Shown one piece after another: positions 19,378 through 31,639 of a stretch of 64,000 bases of DNA (the first letter of the stretch is position 1; the number at the start of each line of letters is the position of its first letter). The position numbers and the translations under genes were made by a program. Source of the stretch: Ornithodoros turicata (lineage: Eukaryota; Arthropoda; Arachnida; Ixodida; Argasidae). The notes beneath the pieces were generated by a model. That model saw nothing but the letters and a program-made list of their open reading frames with translations. It was not told where the DNA came from and searched no databases. The DNA is taken from contig NC_088206.1 in assembly GCF_037126465.1 (NCBI RefSeq), positions 25,608,790 through 25,672,789 on the forward strand, given 5' to 3'.

Positions 19378-22300
19378 TGATGCCAAATACATATTCGCGA
19401 CGGCTGCTATGCACTCCTACTGGGATTGTAACAGAGGCAAGTTCCACATCCCTCATTTACTGTTCCTCTGGTTTCTATGAGCAATCATCTCTGGACTGCG
19501 ACGTGCTCGGTGTTCGTCTTGCATCGCCTTCGTTGAATCTCTCTATCATCAATGTCGGGCGTAGTTCCGTATCGGGACCACTCGTTTTTTAAAAAAATTA
19601 CTGAAACGGTTAGGAAAGTAAATATTGCATAGAAGTGAAAGAAGATCATATACTGGATCTAAAAATGTAAGAATTATAAAATTCTGTGGACTAGAAGTTT
19701 TTTATATGCATTTAAACAACCCCATCTGATTCACTTTCCGCGCAGGAGAAACACGGATTCGAAACTTGCCGTCTTGCGAAAGGTAGGGTCGTTGAAACGG
19801 GCTAAATCACCTCACTTTAGTGAGGTTAGGTTAAGTTAGGTTCTGCCCCCCCCCCCCCCAGGCACGCGCTAGGCGGTGCGGGCGTCGAGACTGTGCCTCG
19901 GGTTAGGTCAGTAAGGTCCTCAGCCAAGATGGCGGATCACCATCAAGAAACCGGCGATCAAATTTAATTTTTATACGTTTTACGCAATATGCGAGGGACA
20001 TCCCTGTTCAATTTCGTTACTAATTACTTCCTATTTTACGTAAAAGCGTTAGATTTTTGTTTTTATTCGTTTTTCTTTAAAAAAAAGCCAGTGGTCCCGA
20101 TACGGAACTACATCCTCAATGTCTACTGTCCTGGTGGCTTTCTCTCCGCTGGTCCAGTGGATGCCGCCGTGGCCAATCTTCTTCTGGTGATGTTTTAGTG
20201 GCCAGGGATTTCAACGCCCACCATGTCCAGTGGGGTCATAAGACTGACGCGCGATGCCGGGACTTGTGGGCTTGGATTTGTCAGCGAAACCTTTCTGGGA
20301 AATGATGGAACGTCCACGTTTCTCCGACGGGCTGCGTGCTCTGCGATTGACCTGACCTTGTGCTCTCCCCGGATCAAGCTGTCTTCGTTGGAGGGCCATC
20401 GACTCGTCCACCAGCAGCGATCACCTACCCATTTATTTTGAGCTCCTGTCTCCTGCCCTCCGCACTGTCTCTACGCGGTCCCACTGTAACCGCTCTCGCA
20501 CGAGAAGGAACTTTGCTTCATTGTTGGCTGGAAGCGATGATCTCCCTCTTCTAGACCGGGCAACGTCGTGTCTTTCCTCTATCTCTGAATCTCTGCAGCA
20601 GTCCTCTTTTAGGGTGGAGAAACGCTGTCCCCAACGCTTCCTCAAGCTGTGCTCCTTGGTGGACCGGTGAGTGCACAAGAGCCTACAGACGCCGCAAGGC
20701 AGACTGGAAACAACTGCTCGCGAACACATGCTACGCGAACTGGAAACACTTCCAGCTTCTCAACGCCCTTTATAAATGCACTATGGCAGCCGCCATACGT
20801 GACTTTTATACTGGTCGCAGCTCATTACTCTCAGCTCCGAACTGCAGGAAAGCGCTACACAGACACATTGCTTTTATCCGCAGATCCTTTTCCGCAGCCC
20901 CCCCCCCCCCCCCACGCTCTAACCGTCCTTTCCGACGCGGACTTTAGCTCGCGCCTTGAAGGGTCGCGAGAGGGATCGCCCTGCGTTTCTTGAATGCGGT
21001 AGCCGTCGTGTTGCCTGCCCTTCCAGCTCCATCCTCTGGGTTTCATGCTGTTTCCTCCGCGGAGCTGTGAGGGCTCTGCTCCCGGTCCTGATGGGGTTAC
21101 TGCAGCGATGGTGAAGCACCTTTGGGCGAACCATCGATCCGCATTGCTGAATATTGTGAATTCATCCTTGGAGCACGCATGGATCCCCCAGGACTGGAAG
21201 CGGTCTCCAATTATCGTCGTTGAGAAGGTGCCCTCCAGAGGTCTCTCTCTCGACAATATTATGTCAATCGCACTGACGTCAGTCCTTTGTAAGACTGTTG
21301 AGCGTATCATTCGCCGCCGGCTGTCGGCTTTTGTAGTGTCTTCTGGTGCTCTTAACAAAACACAAATTGGTTTTCGCTCGCACTGCTCTATTTGGTTGGC
21401 CCACACTAGCCTCGAGTGCCAGATCCGTGATCGCCCGCGAGAGGGGCTTTCTCTCTGGGCTGGTGGCTCTAGATGTTGCTAAAGCCTATGACAGCGTAGA
21501 GCATTCTGTGCTCCTGCAGAAGTTAGTGAATGCTAACACTCCCCCGTACCTGATTGCTTGGGTCATGGCCTTCCTCTCTGATCGTTCGTTCTTCTGCTCT
21601 ACGGGTCCCTTAGCTTCTTCATCATACCCCCAGAGTAGGGGTGTTCCCCAAGGATCGGTGCTCTCTCATAGTATTCATTGTTTCAATTAGCTCCCTCCCT
21701 TGTGATCTGGGCATTACAACTTTTACGTACGCAGACGACATTGCTTTCTTTGCTTCGGCGCCCTCATTGTCTGAGTTGTACGCCAAGCTACAAGCCTATC
21801 TGGACACCCTGACAGCCTGGATGAGCTCTGTGCACCTTTCCCTGAGTGTAGACAAGTCGACCATGCTCGTGTTCCCGTTCAACACTCCGATCACCATCGA
21901 CTTACAAGTTGGGCCGCAATTGGTCCGTCCAAGCAGCTTAAGTACTTGGGGATGTGGTACGACGACTCGCTGAGCTGGCGTTAGCACATAGATCACTTGT
22001 GCTTAAAGGCAACGAAGGCAGTCGCCTTCCTTCATCGGTGCTCTAGCCCCCGTGTCGGCATGCGTAGGGACGCCCTGCTATACGTGTACCGATCTTACGG
22101 GCGACCCATTTTGGAGTTTGGTGAAGTCCTTTTTTCCTCCCTGTCCCACTGGTGACTAACCAAACTGTACATTTTGGACCGGCGGGCCCTCCGCGTCTGC
22201 TTGGGCCTTCCCCGGTATTCGGCTAATGATGCACTTCTCCTTGAGGCCCGTTTGCCTTCTCTCAAGGCTCGTTTCCGGCTGCTTACTGTGAGCATCTACC

Positions 22301-23100
22301 TGTCTCAGCGTCAGAATCCCCTTGCGCTGCTAAACAATGCCGCTCTCAGGGATGCTCGGCTGTGGCTAACTCGACAGTGGCACCGTAGAAATACTCCGCA
22401 ATTAGTTTTCGTCCAGCAACTCCTTCTGCCATTAAAGGTCTCGTTCTTGGATGTCCTTCCACTTGATGCCCCGCTGGACCCTCCTTCAGTGCGTGTCATT
22501 GACATCATCCCCACATGTGTTTCCTCATGCTCCTTTGCGTACTCTACAGACAGTGCTAACGAGCCATCTCCATCAGTTTGCCTCTGATGCCTCGGTCTTA
22601 GAGGAGCGCTCTGGGATCGGCCTTTTCTTCCCTCAGCTCGACTTCCAGTTCCCGGTGCGGCTCCCAGATTTCACCCCTCCATTTCATAGCAAGTTCCTTG
22701 CCATAGTTTTAGTCCTAAGAAGGGTCCCGCCCCCCCTGGGAAAGGGTGATCTTGCTTTCAGACTCACTTTCAGTCGTCTCCGCTTTGGCGACCCCCTCCC
22801 AGACCTTGCTCTCCCTTCTGCTTCCGCTTGTTCCGTCACACATACGCAATATCATCATTACGTGGGTTCATCATCACCGTTCCTGCCTCAACACCCCAGC
22901 AAGACCGTCACCTGGGCTCCCAGCTCCTCGCTGTCTCTAGCGGGGGCCCATGCAGCGGCCAGTCCCGTACACACGCGACGACGACGACAAACAGCTCCGC
23001 AGGCTATACGTCACATGGCGCAAGCCTGATGCTTCAAAAAGAACATCGCGCCATGGGCGTGCTTAGAGTTCTTGCATGGAGTTCTTCGAGGTGCTGACAA
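19378..23100 (+). pseudogene. decayed full-length-like I-group LINE (endonuclease, reverse transcriptase, RNase H)
   Basis: Pieces of one ORF2 appear in order but in shifting frames. Endonuclease: LNLSIINV before the insertion at 19557-20115, YCPGGF after it, then DFNAHH near 20208 and SDHLPIYFE near 20420. Reverse transcriptase: APGPDGVTAAM near 21073, LDVAKAYDSVEH near 21470, GVPQGSVL near 21642 and the catalytic YADDIAFF near 21728. Next come a thumb segment LYILDRRALRVCLGLPR near 22165 and an RNase H start ASDASVLEERSGIG near 22584. Several frameshifts and stops, plus an 18-C run near 20898, break it. It is dead. Similarity to the fragment at 15205-16230 suggests the same family. Confidence 0.8.
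19557..20115. mobile_element. 559-bp DNA-transposon-like insertion with 8-bp target duplication
   Basis: Both ends carry GTAGTTCCGTATCGGGAC as inverted repeats, extending to about 28 bp from a GG start. Direct repeats TCAATGTC flank it (19549-19556; 20116-20123), and removing it rejoins the LINE endonuclease reading ...SIINV/YCPGG.... An 8-bp duplication fits hAT or Merlin; GG termini fit Merlin better. It holds no transposase. Inside are a short TTAGG-like run (19820-19842), a C13 run and an AAGATGGCGG motif (19928). Confidence 0.75.
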
Positions 23101-23104
23101 TAAA

Positions 23105-23515
23105 CAGATCTGCGGCAGTAGGGCTTTCGTATTTCCTTTCTTGCTCGCGCCGCTTCTCGCCCACCTTTGCATCATCCCTCATCCACCCACATTCACACAC
23201 CTGCATAATCATCCATTCAGTGTTATCACGCGCACTCTGAAGTAGCTCATTAGGACAGAGGAATACAGGTGACTCCCCCACCCGAGGCGAGTCCCGCAGC
23301 TTCGGGAACCTCTGAAATAACAACAAAAGTCTGAAAAGGGTGGCCGAAGGGTACAATGACATCTGCTTGCTTTGGATTACCCCAAGTATCACTTCGAGCC
23401 TCACTTTCAGTGTAGAGTATCTAACTCTGAGAAACTACATAACTACTTACCTATAGAATGTAAAACTACGATCAAACACACAAAGAAATACATCTACAAT
23501 GACCTGCTAAAATCT
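23105..23515. other. no gene; possible LINE C-terminal scrap
   Basis: At 23425-23530 a plus-strand frame resembles the last residues of a LINE reverse transcriptase (an LPIECKTTIKHTKKY-like stretch). This is weak. The remainder shows nothing recognisable. Confidence 0.25.
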
Positions 23516-23517
23516 CA

Positions 23518-23808
23518 CTTTTTCGACGCGTAAATGCTTTTCTGCAGATACCAGAAGGTTAACATGGGTGACATCGTTATGTTCGTCTTTAAACGCCCTT
23601 TCCATTCATATAAGAGAGATTGTTGGAAAATCTCGGACGTACTTCCTAACTCGCGTTTAGTGAGTGGTAGTAAGGCTAAAACGCGTAACTTCGGTTGAGT
23701 ATTTTCCATATTCGCACACTCGTGACGTGATTCATATTCCTCGCACATGTTGTTCATAGCAAGCTCACATAGGGTAATGTAAAAAATTTCACTTCAGAAC
23801 TGTCTGAA
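23518..23808 (-). repeat. dispersed repeat, inverted partner of 29560-29850
   Basis: About 290 bp, including GAACAACATGTGTGAGGAA-type and GTTAACCTTCTGGTAT-type segments, matches 29560-29850 in reverse complement with moderate divergence. No coding support. Confidence 0.7.
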
Positions 23809-23809
23809 G

Positions 23810-25760
23810 TTCATTTTCGGGTTTTCCGCAAGTAGCTGCAGTGGTTGGTTCGTGACGGGCGCAGCGAGGGCGGACAGCGGAGTTTCGTCCCTTCGTGGCT
23901 TCATATTATATTTGTGATAGTCAAGTTCTGGTTTATAAGGCTTATTACGAAACAAAGTTCAGATATCAATCTACAAAGACAGGAGTTACGCTCCGTGGGT
24001 CGGCATGAACGTTAGCCATGCGCACAAAACACACATTGAAAGCACGTACGGTCCTTAATTAGTGAGAAACAGAAAAGGGGACAAAGTCTAACAGTGGTAG
24101 GTACTTTCCGCCATGCACCCTTCGAAGTTTTTGCCGTGTACACTTCACGAACGCCATTAACTGTTCATTCTGCTTTCCCCACACATGTGAGGAATGTATT
24201 CCAGAAATGCGCTGAAAGTGTTCCCGTTCTCGTTCTTTGGTTGTACGATAGTTTCCGATGCCTTGCGCCGGCAGATGAAGCATCTGAATATTGGGCAGCT
24301 TCGCATTTCCAATTATCTTATTTGCCGTACATCTCAGGTTGTACAGTGTGGCATTGTGCTTAACTACGACGCCGACACCATCGCACCCACTCTTCCCGTG
24401 TCCCGTTGCAGTAAACACCCACTTTGCTACTAGGTAGCTTTTGCTTCGTAGTTCTTACCACTGCAGGCTGGAAATACTCGGCATGATCTCATTGACTTCT
24501 CCCTGCAATTTTAATGAGATTCAATAAGAAATCAGACTGCGAATTCGTTCAACGTGTAAAAGCCGACTATTTCTCATTGACTGAAGTCGAAGTTAAGCAG
24601 GGAAGCTGCCTTCGCGAAACCGGGCTCTGCCGTGTTGTGTGGCGAAGACCACGTCACGAAGCAAGGAACCAATTGAACGAAATGGTTTAATGGTCGTCAG
24701 TGAGAAACTCTGACTTCCAATTGATTTAATGAGATCCAACATGTTGTGCATTACAGTCTGCACCAATAGAAGGAATGAGGAATTGGGCTAATGTGTACCA
24801 ATGAGAAACTGGTTTCCAATTGATTTAGTGGGATCCAACATGTTGCATGGCCGCCAATACAATAAGTGAGAAGCCAGTTGCTGAAGGAACGAGCGTAATG
24901 GTGACCAATAGTACATCATCACTCTCAAATTAAGTAATAATATAATTAAAAAGAACGCCGTACGTCCGTGTAGAACATGAACTAATTCGAGGAACGCGTC
25001 CGATTCAAACAAATGAAACTCCAGAATACGCAAGCGAGAATTGAACGACAATCAGACATAGTATAAATTAATTAATGAAGCAAATGAAAATTTATTCCGA
25101 ACAAATCAACTGAGCTCGCCGCTCGCAGAGGCAGAGTCCGAAGCGGGCGCGTTGTAACTCGTTTCCGTGCCGCACCGCATAGTGGCTCGTCCGCGTTGAA
25201 AATAGTTCGCTACGTTATTTCAAATGTTCGTGAACATATACTCAAAAGCACATGTGCCGCGGTAAGTTCATACGCACCTATCACTGTAAGCTATTGTTTC
25301 TGCATTCGTATAACATTCCAGTGCACGGAAGTCCATGCGTTTCCTCAAATCTTCAACGGATTACTCAGGCTGTTACGGAATGCCGAGGTGTTCGGAAGCG
25401 CGCCTTGTCCCGCCGTGGTTCACAAGCAGTTGGCGTATTTCGGGCGTCATTTTGAGGATTTTCCCCCCTTTGTAAGGTATGTAATCGATGTTAGAAACAT
25501 ACCCGTTCTTTCTACACAGTCTCACATGTTTTTATCCCTGTTCGTAGGCATTACAACCGGTGATGGGAGGAGAGCGAAATGTGCAGTCAATGTTACCAGT
25601 TACCTCCCGCGCTGTGAGCAACGGTATGTAATATATTTGACACACACTCACACTGACATGCTGCTCTTCTTGTATCTTTTAAAAATTGTGTTTCTCGAAG
25701 GTTAGGCTGGTGCGACGCAGCTGGCATAGGCATTTGTCAGCAGGTGGCCAGAACGGAATC
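23810..25760. other. no gene; degenerate local tandem at 24660-24860
   Basis: Two diverged units of about 105 bp share TTCCAATTGATTTA and GATCCAACATGTTG (near 24716 and 24811). The rest has no supported feature. Confidence 0.4.
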
Positions 25761-26579
25761 TTACCGAAGGGTAGTTTCATTTTAAATCGAACAACGTGTG
25801 AAAGTCGTATTTTTTAATTCGACCAGAAAAAATATATGTTAGAGGACAGTTCAAGCGACGCAAATCGCGCCACGTGCGACGCTCGTGCGTGAAGTAGTTT
25901 CCGCGTAGGAGAGGGGGAAAGTCGGAGGCTGCTTGGACGCGCTTTCTTCTGGACCGACTTTGACGGGATCTAGCACCGCTGACTTTATGTCTTGGAACTG
26001 GAGGATTTTTGTGATTATAGGCTGCACCATAGACACTGTCCACAGCCACCCGCAGAACTCTGAGAGCCACAGATTTTCTGTTAAAAAATGCCAAACTTGG
26101 CGTAAACGTTCAAAAAGGCCAAACTTTGTTACCAATTTTCGTCATGATGGAACGTCTGAGAACATCGAGCTTAGTGCCATTCGATAGGACGTTGAAAGAG
26201 CTTTCGTGCTGTATAGAATTCATTTTTCTCAGCCCAGTTGTTTCTGTGTTATTAACTTGAGAATCACACATGGTAGGCTAAAATTGCCAATGTTGCATCT
26301 CAATTTTCTCAAAAATGCCATCTTCGATTTCTTTGATTATTTTTCAAAAGGTGGCGTCATGTCTGTACTTTAGACGTCAAGTGAGACAATCTTTTATTTT
26401 TGGCTGAGAGACGCGCAGCGATTTTTTTTTGTCAGGCAGGGTGCACGAGGCTGCGGCCTTGCGCGCCCCACCCACGACCACGCGACCTTCAACCTCTTCT
26501 TTGCTATATGTGTCTCGTTGACGGAGAAATCAATGACCACACTGTGTGAGCTTGTTGTAGTGTCCCCGGCATCACTTTA

Positions 26580-27136
26580 AGCGCGGACCCCATAACAAGC
26601 GACACGCGACGCGCTGCAGAATTTGTCGCTGTCGCGTCTGGTCATGGCGCGACTTCCTGGTCCATTTGAGCAGCGACATTTCGTCACCGAGAAATGATGT
26701 TTTTGGAGAAGCAATGCTTATTTTATTCGAGCTAAGTTGTAAATTGCCATAAATATACCAAAAATAGTATTTCATTCGTCAAAACGAGGGGAAATTGTAA
26801 TGAAGTTGCTATGTAATATTCGCCGTAACGCAGTGGCGCTGCGGTTGAAGTACCCAACGCCCCGCCCACTTCTTCGTCTGCTAGTTTTGTTGGTTGCCCT
26901 CTCCACCCTCTCCCTTGCCCACGCGTTCAGTTCTTGTTTCACGCCGCCAAATCTAGCTGGTTTTGTCAAACAACAGGCAACGAACTCAGCGACATGCTAC
27001 AAATATCTACTGGGAGTAGATGCAGAAATATTGAGCCGCGACAAAGCTTTTTTGACGCTCGTGTGGCGGCAGTGACGTCGATTTTGTCGCTTCTCGCGTG
27101 TATCTGCCGCGTGTCGCTTGTTATGGGATTCGGGCT
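26580..27136. mobile_element. 557-bp MITE nested in the left foldback arm
   Basis: Ends AGCGCGGACCCCATAAC and, inverted, AGCCCGAATCCCATAAC, with TIRs of about 29 bp. It is flanked by TTA (26577-26579; 27137-27139). Removing it restores the arm sequence seen intact on the other side (CACTTTACGTTTACCC). A TTA duplication is typical of PIF/Harbinger-type elements. The interior includes GC-rich sequence but no transposase. Confidence 0.8.
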
Positions 27137-27511
27137 TTACGTTTACCCAATGGTCTCTCAGTTCCGTCAGGCTCATTCAAACCGTGGGAGAGTACATGAG
27201 TTGCCTGTTCGCGCTTGAACCCATTCACCTTATATCATGTGAAAGGACATGTGTACAGCTATCGGATGATGCTAATCCAATGGTGGCAGCCACCACCTGC
27301 AGGGATCTCGCAATGGGCACATTTTACGTTGTTCGAAACTTCCGTTCTTCGTTCTTTTACCAATGAAAAGGATGTGACTTTCACACTTCCTGAGGGAGTG
27401 GCGGCAACCTGAAACAAAAGCTAAGATGTTACTAGTGGATAAAGATCTCTACGAAGTGCTTCGTTTCTTCTCACTGCTTTGTCGGTATGTTCGTCGAACT
27501 GGGGCTTCTTG

Positions 27512-28401
27512 TCAAGGGCGAACAGGCAACTCATGTACTCTCCCACGGTTTGAATGAGCCTGACGGAACTGAGAGACCATTGGGTAAACGTAAAGTGATG
27601 CTCCGGGGACACTACAACAAGCTCACGCAGTGTGGTCATTGATTTCTCCGTCAACGAGACACATATAGCAAAGAAGAGGTTGAAGGTCGCGTGGTCGTGG
27701 GTGGGGCGCGCAAGGCCGCAGCCTCGTGCACCCTGCCTGACAAAAAAAATCGCTGCGCGTCTCTCAGCCAAAAATAAAAGATTGTCTCACTTGACGTCTA
27801 AAGTACAGACATGACGCCACCTTTTGAAAAATAATCAAAGAAATCGAAGATGGCATTTTTGAGAAAATTGAGATGCAACATTGGCAATTTTAGCCTACCA
27901 TGTGTGATTCTCAAGTTAATAACACAGAAACAACTGGGCTGAGAAAAATGAATTCTATACAGCACGAAAGCTCTTTCAACGTCCTATCGAATGACACTAA
28001 GCTCGATGTTCTCAGACGTTCCATCATGACGAAAATTGGTAACAAAGTTTGGCCTTTTTGAACGTTTACGCCAAGTTTGGCATTTTTTAACAGAAAATCT
28101 GTGGCTCTCAGAGTTCTGCGGGTGGCTGTGGACAGTGTCCATGATGCAGCCTATAATCACAAAAATCCTCCAGTTCCAAGACATAAAGTCAGCGGTGCTA
28201 GATCCCGTCAAAGTCGGTCCAGAAGAAAGCGCGTCCAAGCAGCCTCCGACTTTCCCCCTCTCCTACGCGGAAACTACTTCACGCACGAGCGTCGCACGTG
28301 GCGCGATTTGCGTCGCTTGAACTGTCCTCTAACATATATTTTTTCTGGTCGAATTAAAAAATACGACTTTCACACGTTGTTCGATTTAAAATGAAACTAC
28401 C
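27512..28401 (-). repeat. right arm of foldback element
   Basis: Uninterrupted 890-bp inverted copy of the left arm. It shows the pre-insertion state of the MITE site near 27592. Confidence 0.85.
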
Positions 28402-28407
28402 CCGAAG

Positions 28408-29555
28408 TTGGATGGGATTAGTTTTCACGCATGGAACGCAAGCTGGACGGGACATCGCAAATCACCTACGAAGCACAGAAGACCATGATGGTTGAGTGCT
28501 TCAAAACCTTCTGTTTTGTTCGTCGACGCTGTACGGACGTTGGGGACACATTACTATGAAGTTACTGATTGTGGATTTATTTTGTGTGTGTTGGTGATGG
28601 ACAGTATGCTTTCAAAACATGTAAGTGCTGAATCGAGTTTTTACTCTTGTTGTTCACTGTCTTGCTAGCGATTTTTAACTGATTGGTGAATATTCACACT
28701 TTTGAACATTTGAAATAACTTTCACCTTTCTATGTCCCACTTGTAATATTTTACTATCTACTGTATTGTGATGTGTGAAGAAATAAATGTGCACGCAGAA
28801 ACGGCATCTAGTGTAACTCCTTTCTACAGCAAAAACATGCGTTCTGCTCATTCGATGCAGCAGAATCGAATGTTATTACACATTCAAAAGGTTAATCGTC
28901 AATGAGAATTTCCATGTGACTTTAATGGGAAAATCTGGGCTACAGCACATTGGCCAATGGTAAACTAGACTGGCCTCCAATGGGTGTGATTAAGCGTGGT
29001 TCCACTTCATCCCCATTGACAATTACAGTGATTTCTCTTTGAAACCCACTAAATTCCAGTAGTTTTCAATATGGTATTTGTCCAAAATTGTCGATTCGGA
29101 ATGGGAAATTTTGGCTCCTTTCAATAAGAATTGTAAATGTGATATCGACTTCAACCGAATGAGATTTCTGGGCTATTTTGAATTGGACTATTTCCAGCAG
29201 GGGTAGTCCGCAGAGAACACACGGTATGCGCTATGAGCTCTGTTCATTGTACGCCCTTATAAAGGAGCACTGAGGTTTTTCTGTTCTCCTAGACGAAGTG
29301 ACATGAAGACAACAGGAGCGACGGAAAGAGGCGCTTTCTCCACTTCTGTCGATCGCCTCTCCAATAACTACTCGGAGGGCGGATTATGTTTCACTGCTTT
29401 ATGACACATGGTCTCAGCCGCTCTGCAGGAAATGCGCAGCTTCTTAGTTCGCGCCTTGTGTGTGGCCTTCGTCAAATTACGGCGCCATAAAACGCTAACG
29501 CGGCTTCGACACCGCGCCATACATGTTGCTGTGATGGGGTTACTTTTGAGTGTCT
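28408..29555. other. no gene seen
   Basis: Contains an AATAAA near 28780 and several CCAATGGG/CAATGAGA-type motifs (28950-29170). No supported gene. Confidence 0.4.
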
Positions 29556-29559
29556 GCAA

Positions 29560-29850
29560 CGGAACCTCGGCCATTTCTGAAGTGAAATTTTTTCCACTAC
29601 GCTATGCAAGCTTGTCATGAACAACATGTGTGAGGAACATGAACCACGTCACCAGTGGGCGAATATGGAAAATACACTACCGAAGCTGCGCGTTTTTGCC
29701 TTAACATCCCTCACTAAACGCGCGTCAGGAAATATGTGCGAGATTTTCTAACAATCTCTTTTATATGAACGGAAAGAGCGTTTAAAGACTAACAGAACGA
29801 TGTCCCACATGTTAACCTTCTGGTATTTGTAGAAAAGTAATTACGTGCCA
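29560..29850 (+). repeat. dispersed repeat, inverted partner of 23518-23808
   Basis: See the partner for shared segments. Together they bracket the foldback element asymmetrically (2.0 kb on the left, 1.2 kb on the right). Confidence 0.7.
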
Positions 29851-30285
29851 AAAAAGTGCGATTATTTGCAAATCAGGCGAATTTGCGATTTTTTATCTGG
29901 ACACCTGCAAAACCTAGAACCTCAAAGATAGAGCAAACAGTAAAGCAGTACATAGGCAATTAGCGTGAAAAAAGTTCATTGCATGGCCTTAATGGTTAGG
30001 AAGGTACGAGGCATGTAAATTGTGAGGAAGCGCAGTGCCCGAAATGGTCAGTCTTGAAGATTGTTTTTTAGAAAAATAACTATAAGATATTTTCAGCTAT
30101 TTCCTCCGCCAATGTACTTCCTAAGCACTAGGCCTCAATATATATTGGAACGAAAAAAATGTGAGAGGTCGACCGGGCCACCTTGCCCGACTCTGCTTGA
30201 AATCACCCAGAAACACAGAACACTTTTGAGCGCTGCTTTTATCTTTTATCGTAGGAAAGGAAATTGGAAATGTACCATATTATTG
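29851..30285. other. no gene seen
   Basis: AT-rich sequence with no recognisable feature. Confidence 0.4.
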
Positions 30286-30289
30286 GATA

Positions 30290-30718
30290 ATCCGGGTGGT
30301 CATTTCGGTGCAACTTTTTTTGCCAGATCTCGAGCAGTCATGTTCGCTTGGTCAAAATGAAGCAAATCTCGCATGTTCGCGTGGCGCTTTCGGAGCACTC
30401 GGAATTTGCTAGCTAGCACTTTTTTTGCCCGGTCTCAAAACGATCGAGCAGCAGATTGCTCAACTGTATCCGGTGTCGTCACATCCGCACTGCAACGGTG
30501 GCGCGTGCCCTCATTGGCCCGCATGTTGAAATCACGTGGTTTAGCAGACGACAGAACTCGCAGACTTGCGACCACGACGCCCCTAGCGAGTACCTAAAAC
30601 CGCTAGACTCCTAGCAATCATGTTCGGGTGGCAACGGTCACGTGATCCAGCTCTGTCGCCGACCTAGCAATTTCCGAGCGCTCGGCCGTTTTGCTACGAA
30701 ATGACCACCCGAATTCGC
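30290..30718 (+). mobile_element. MITE with CGGGTGGTCATTTCG termini, intact copy
   Basis: The left end CGGGTGGTCATTTCG and the right end CGAAATGACCACCCG are inverted repeats about 425 bp apart. A second copy, inverted and split by the Penelope pair, lies at 55471-59026. Comparing the two defines the element and the empty site of the Penelope insertion. The target duplication is unclear. Confidence 0.75.
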
Positions 30719-30724
30719 TATGTG

Positions 30725-31574
30725 TCGCTGAGTTACCCGACCAGAGTTGGCGGAGCCCGCTAGTTCTGACGAAATAAATTTCTACAATATGACAGTTCCT
30801 GTTTGAACTGCTCTCCATTTAATTTACATTTTATGACAATGCTGAGAAGGAGAATTAGACATTATGTTAGTTCAGTGGTTGCCGTAGTTCACACCACAGA
30901 GAGGACGAAGAAAAAGCAAAAGGGCAAAAGCTGCATGTAGACAAGGTAATCCAGTCTCCTTCTGAAACGGCGGCCAGGGTATGGTGGGCAAGAATGAATA
31001 GTGTGTTGAACGGCGACTGAAACCGGGTCATGACGACGGTCCTGCCGATAGGTGGCTACCAAGGGTTCGGCTCGCTGCCGCTTCTCGCGCCCTCTTGGCC
31101 ACGTGACCCCATGTGCACAGAGCGCCTGGGAGTTCCCGAGATGTGCGAAAGCAATCCACGGCAGATACAGGGGGAAAGAAAAAATTGTGGGCGTGCTGAT
31201 ACGTCACGCTTCGCAGACATGATTACGACACGCACGAGTTTCGCGTTTTAGAATGTTGTGGTAAAGGCAGCGTCTCAATGCGTTCCAAGGAAACGTCACT
31301 CGGCTTATCTTCCGTTTTGGGACACTGTAGAAGGTTGCGGAAATTTTGGCTGCAGGATTTTTTATACCTCACGCATGGTGCAGAGATACACTGGTACACT
31401 ATGTATAAAGTTTTGGGCGTGAAAGATTGACCATCATGATACACTCTCTGAAAGTCACACAAATGCTTGCCACGTTCATGCTGAAATCCTCTTGTAACCA
31501 CCATTTCCGAAAACAGATGATGTACTAATACATGATGATTCGAATATTTTGGGCGCATAGACAACGAAGACCTA
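30725..31574. other. no gene seen; left flank of Polinton
   Basis: Short open frames only, none supported. Confidence 0.4.
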
Positions 31575-31639
31575 GTGCTCAGTAGTAATGACTGGACTCT
31601 CATAGTGCAAAATGCTCAACTGGCCTGAAAACGATTTAA

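Larger units (their letters stand above)
25770..28401. mobile_element. foldback-type element with arms of about 0.9 kb
   Basis: Left end GGTAGTTTCATTTTAAA is mirrored by the right end TTTAAAATGAAACTACC. Identical 6-bp direct repeats CCGAAG flank the element (25764-25769; 28402-28407). The right arm runs 27512-28401 (890 bp). The left arm is 25770-26579 plus 27140-27218, split by a nested insertion. The arms appear almost identical by eye. The unpaired centre is only 293 bp (27219-27511). No transposase is visible. The 105-codon open frames in the two arms are mirror images and not supported as genes. Confidence 0.85.

Noticed and set aside
19820..19842. Interstitial telomere (TTAGG repeat)
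   Set aside because: Only about three degenerate TTAGG-like units; too short to claim telomeric origin.
25777..28394. Mirror-image 94-105-codon ORFs in both foldback arms
   Set aside because: They exist because the arms are inverted copies. No ATG-context, domain or codon signal supports them.
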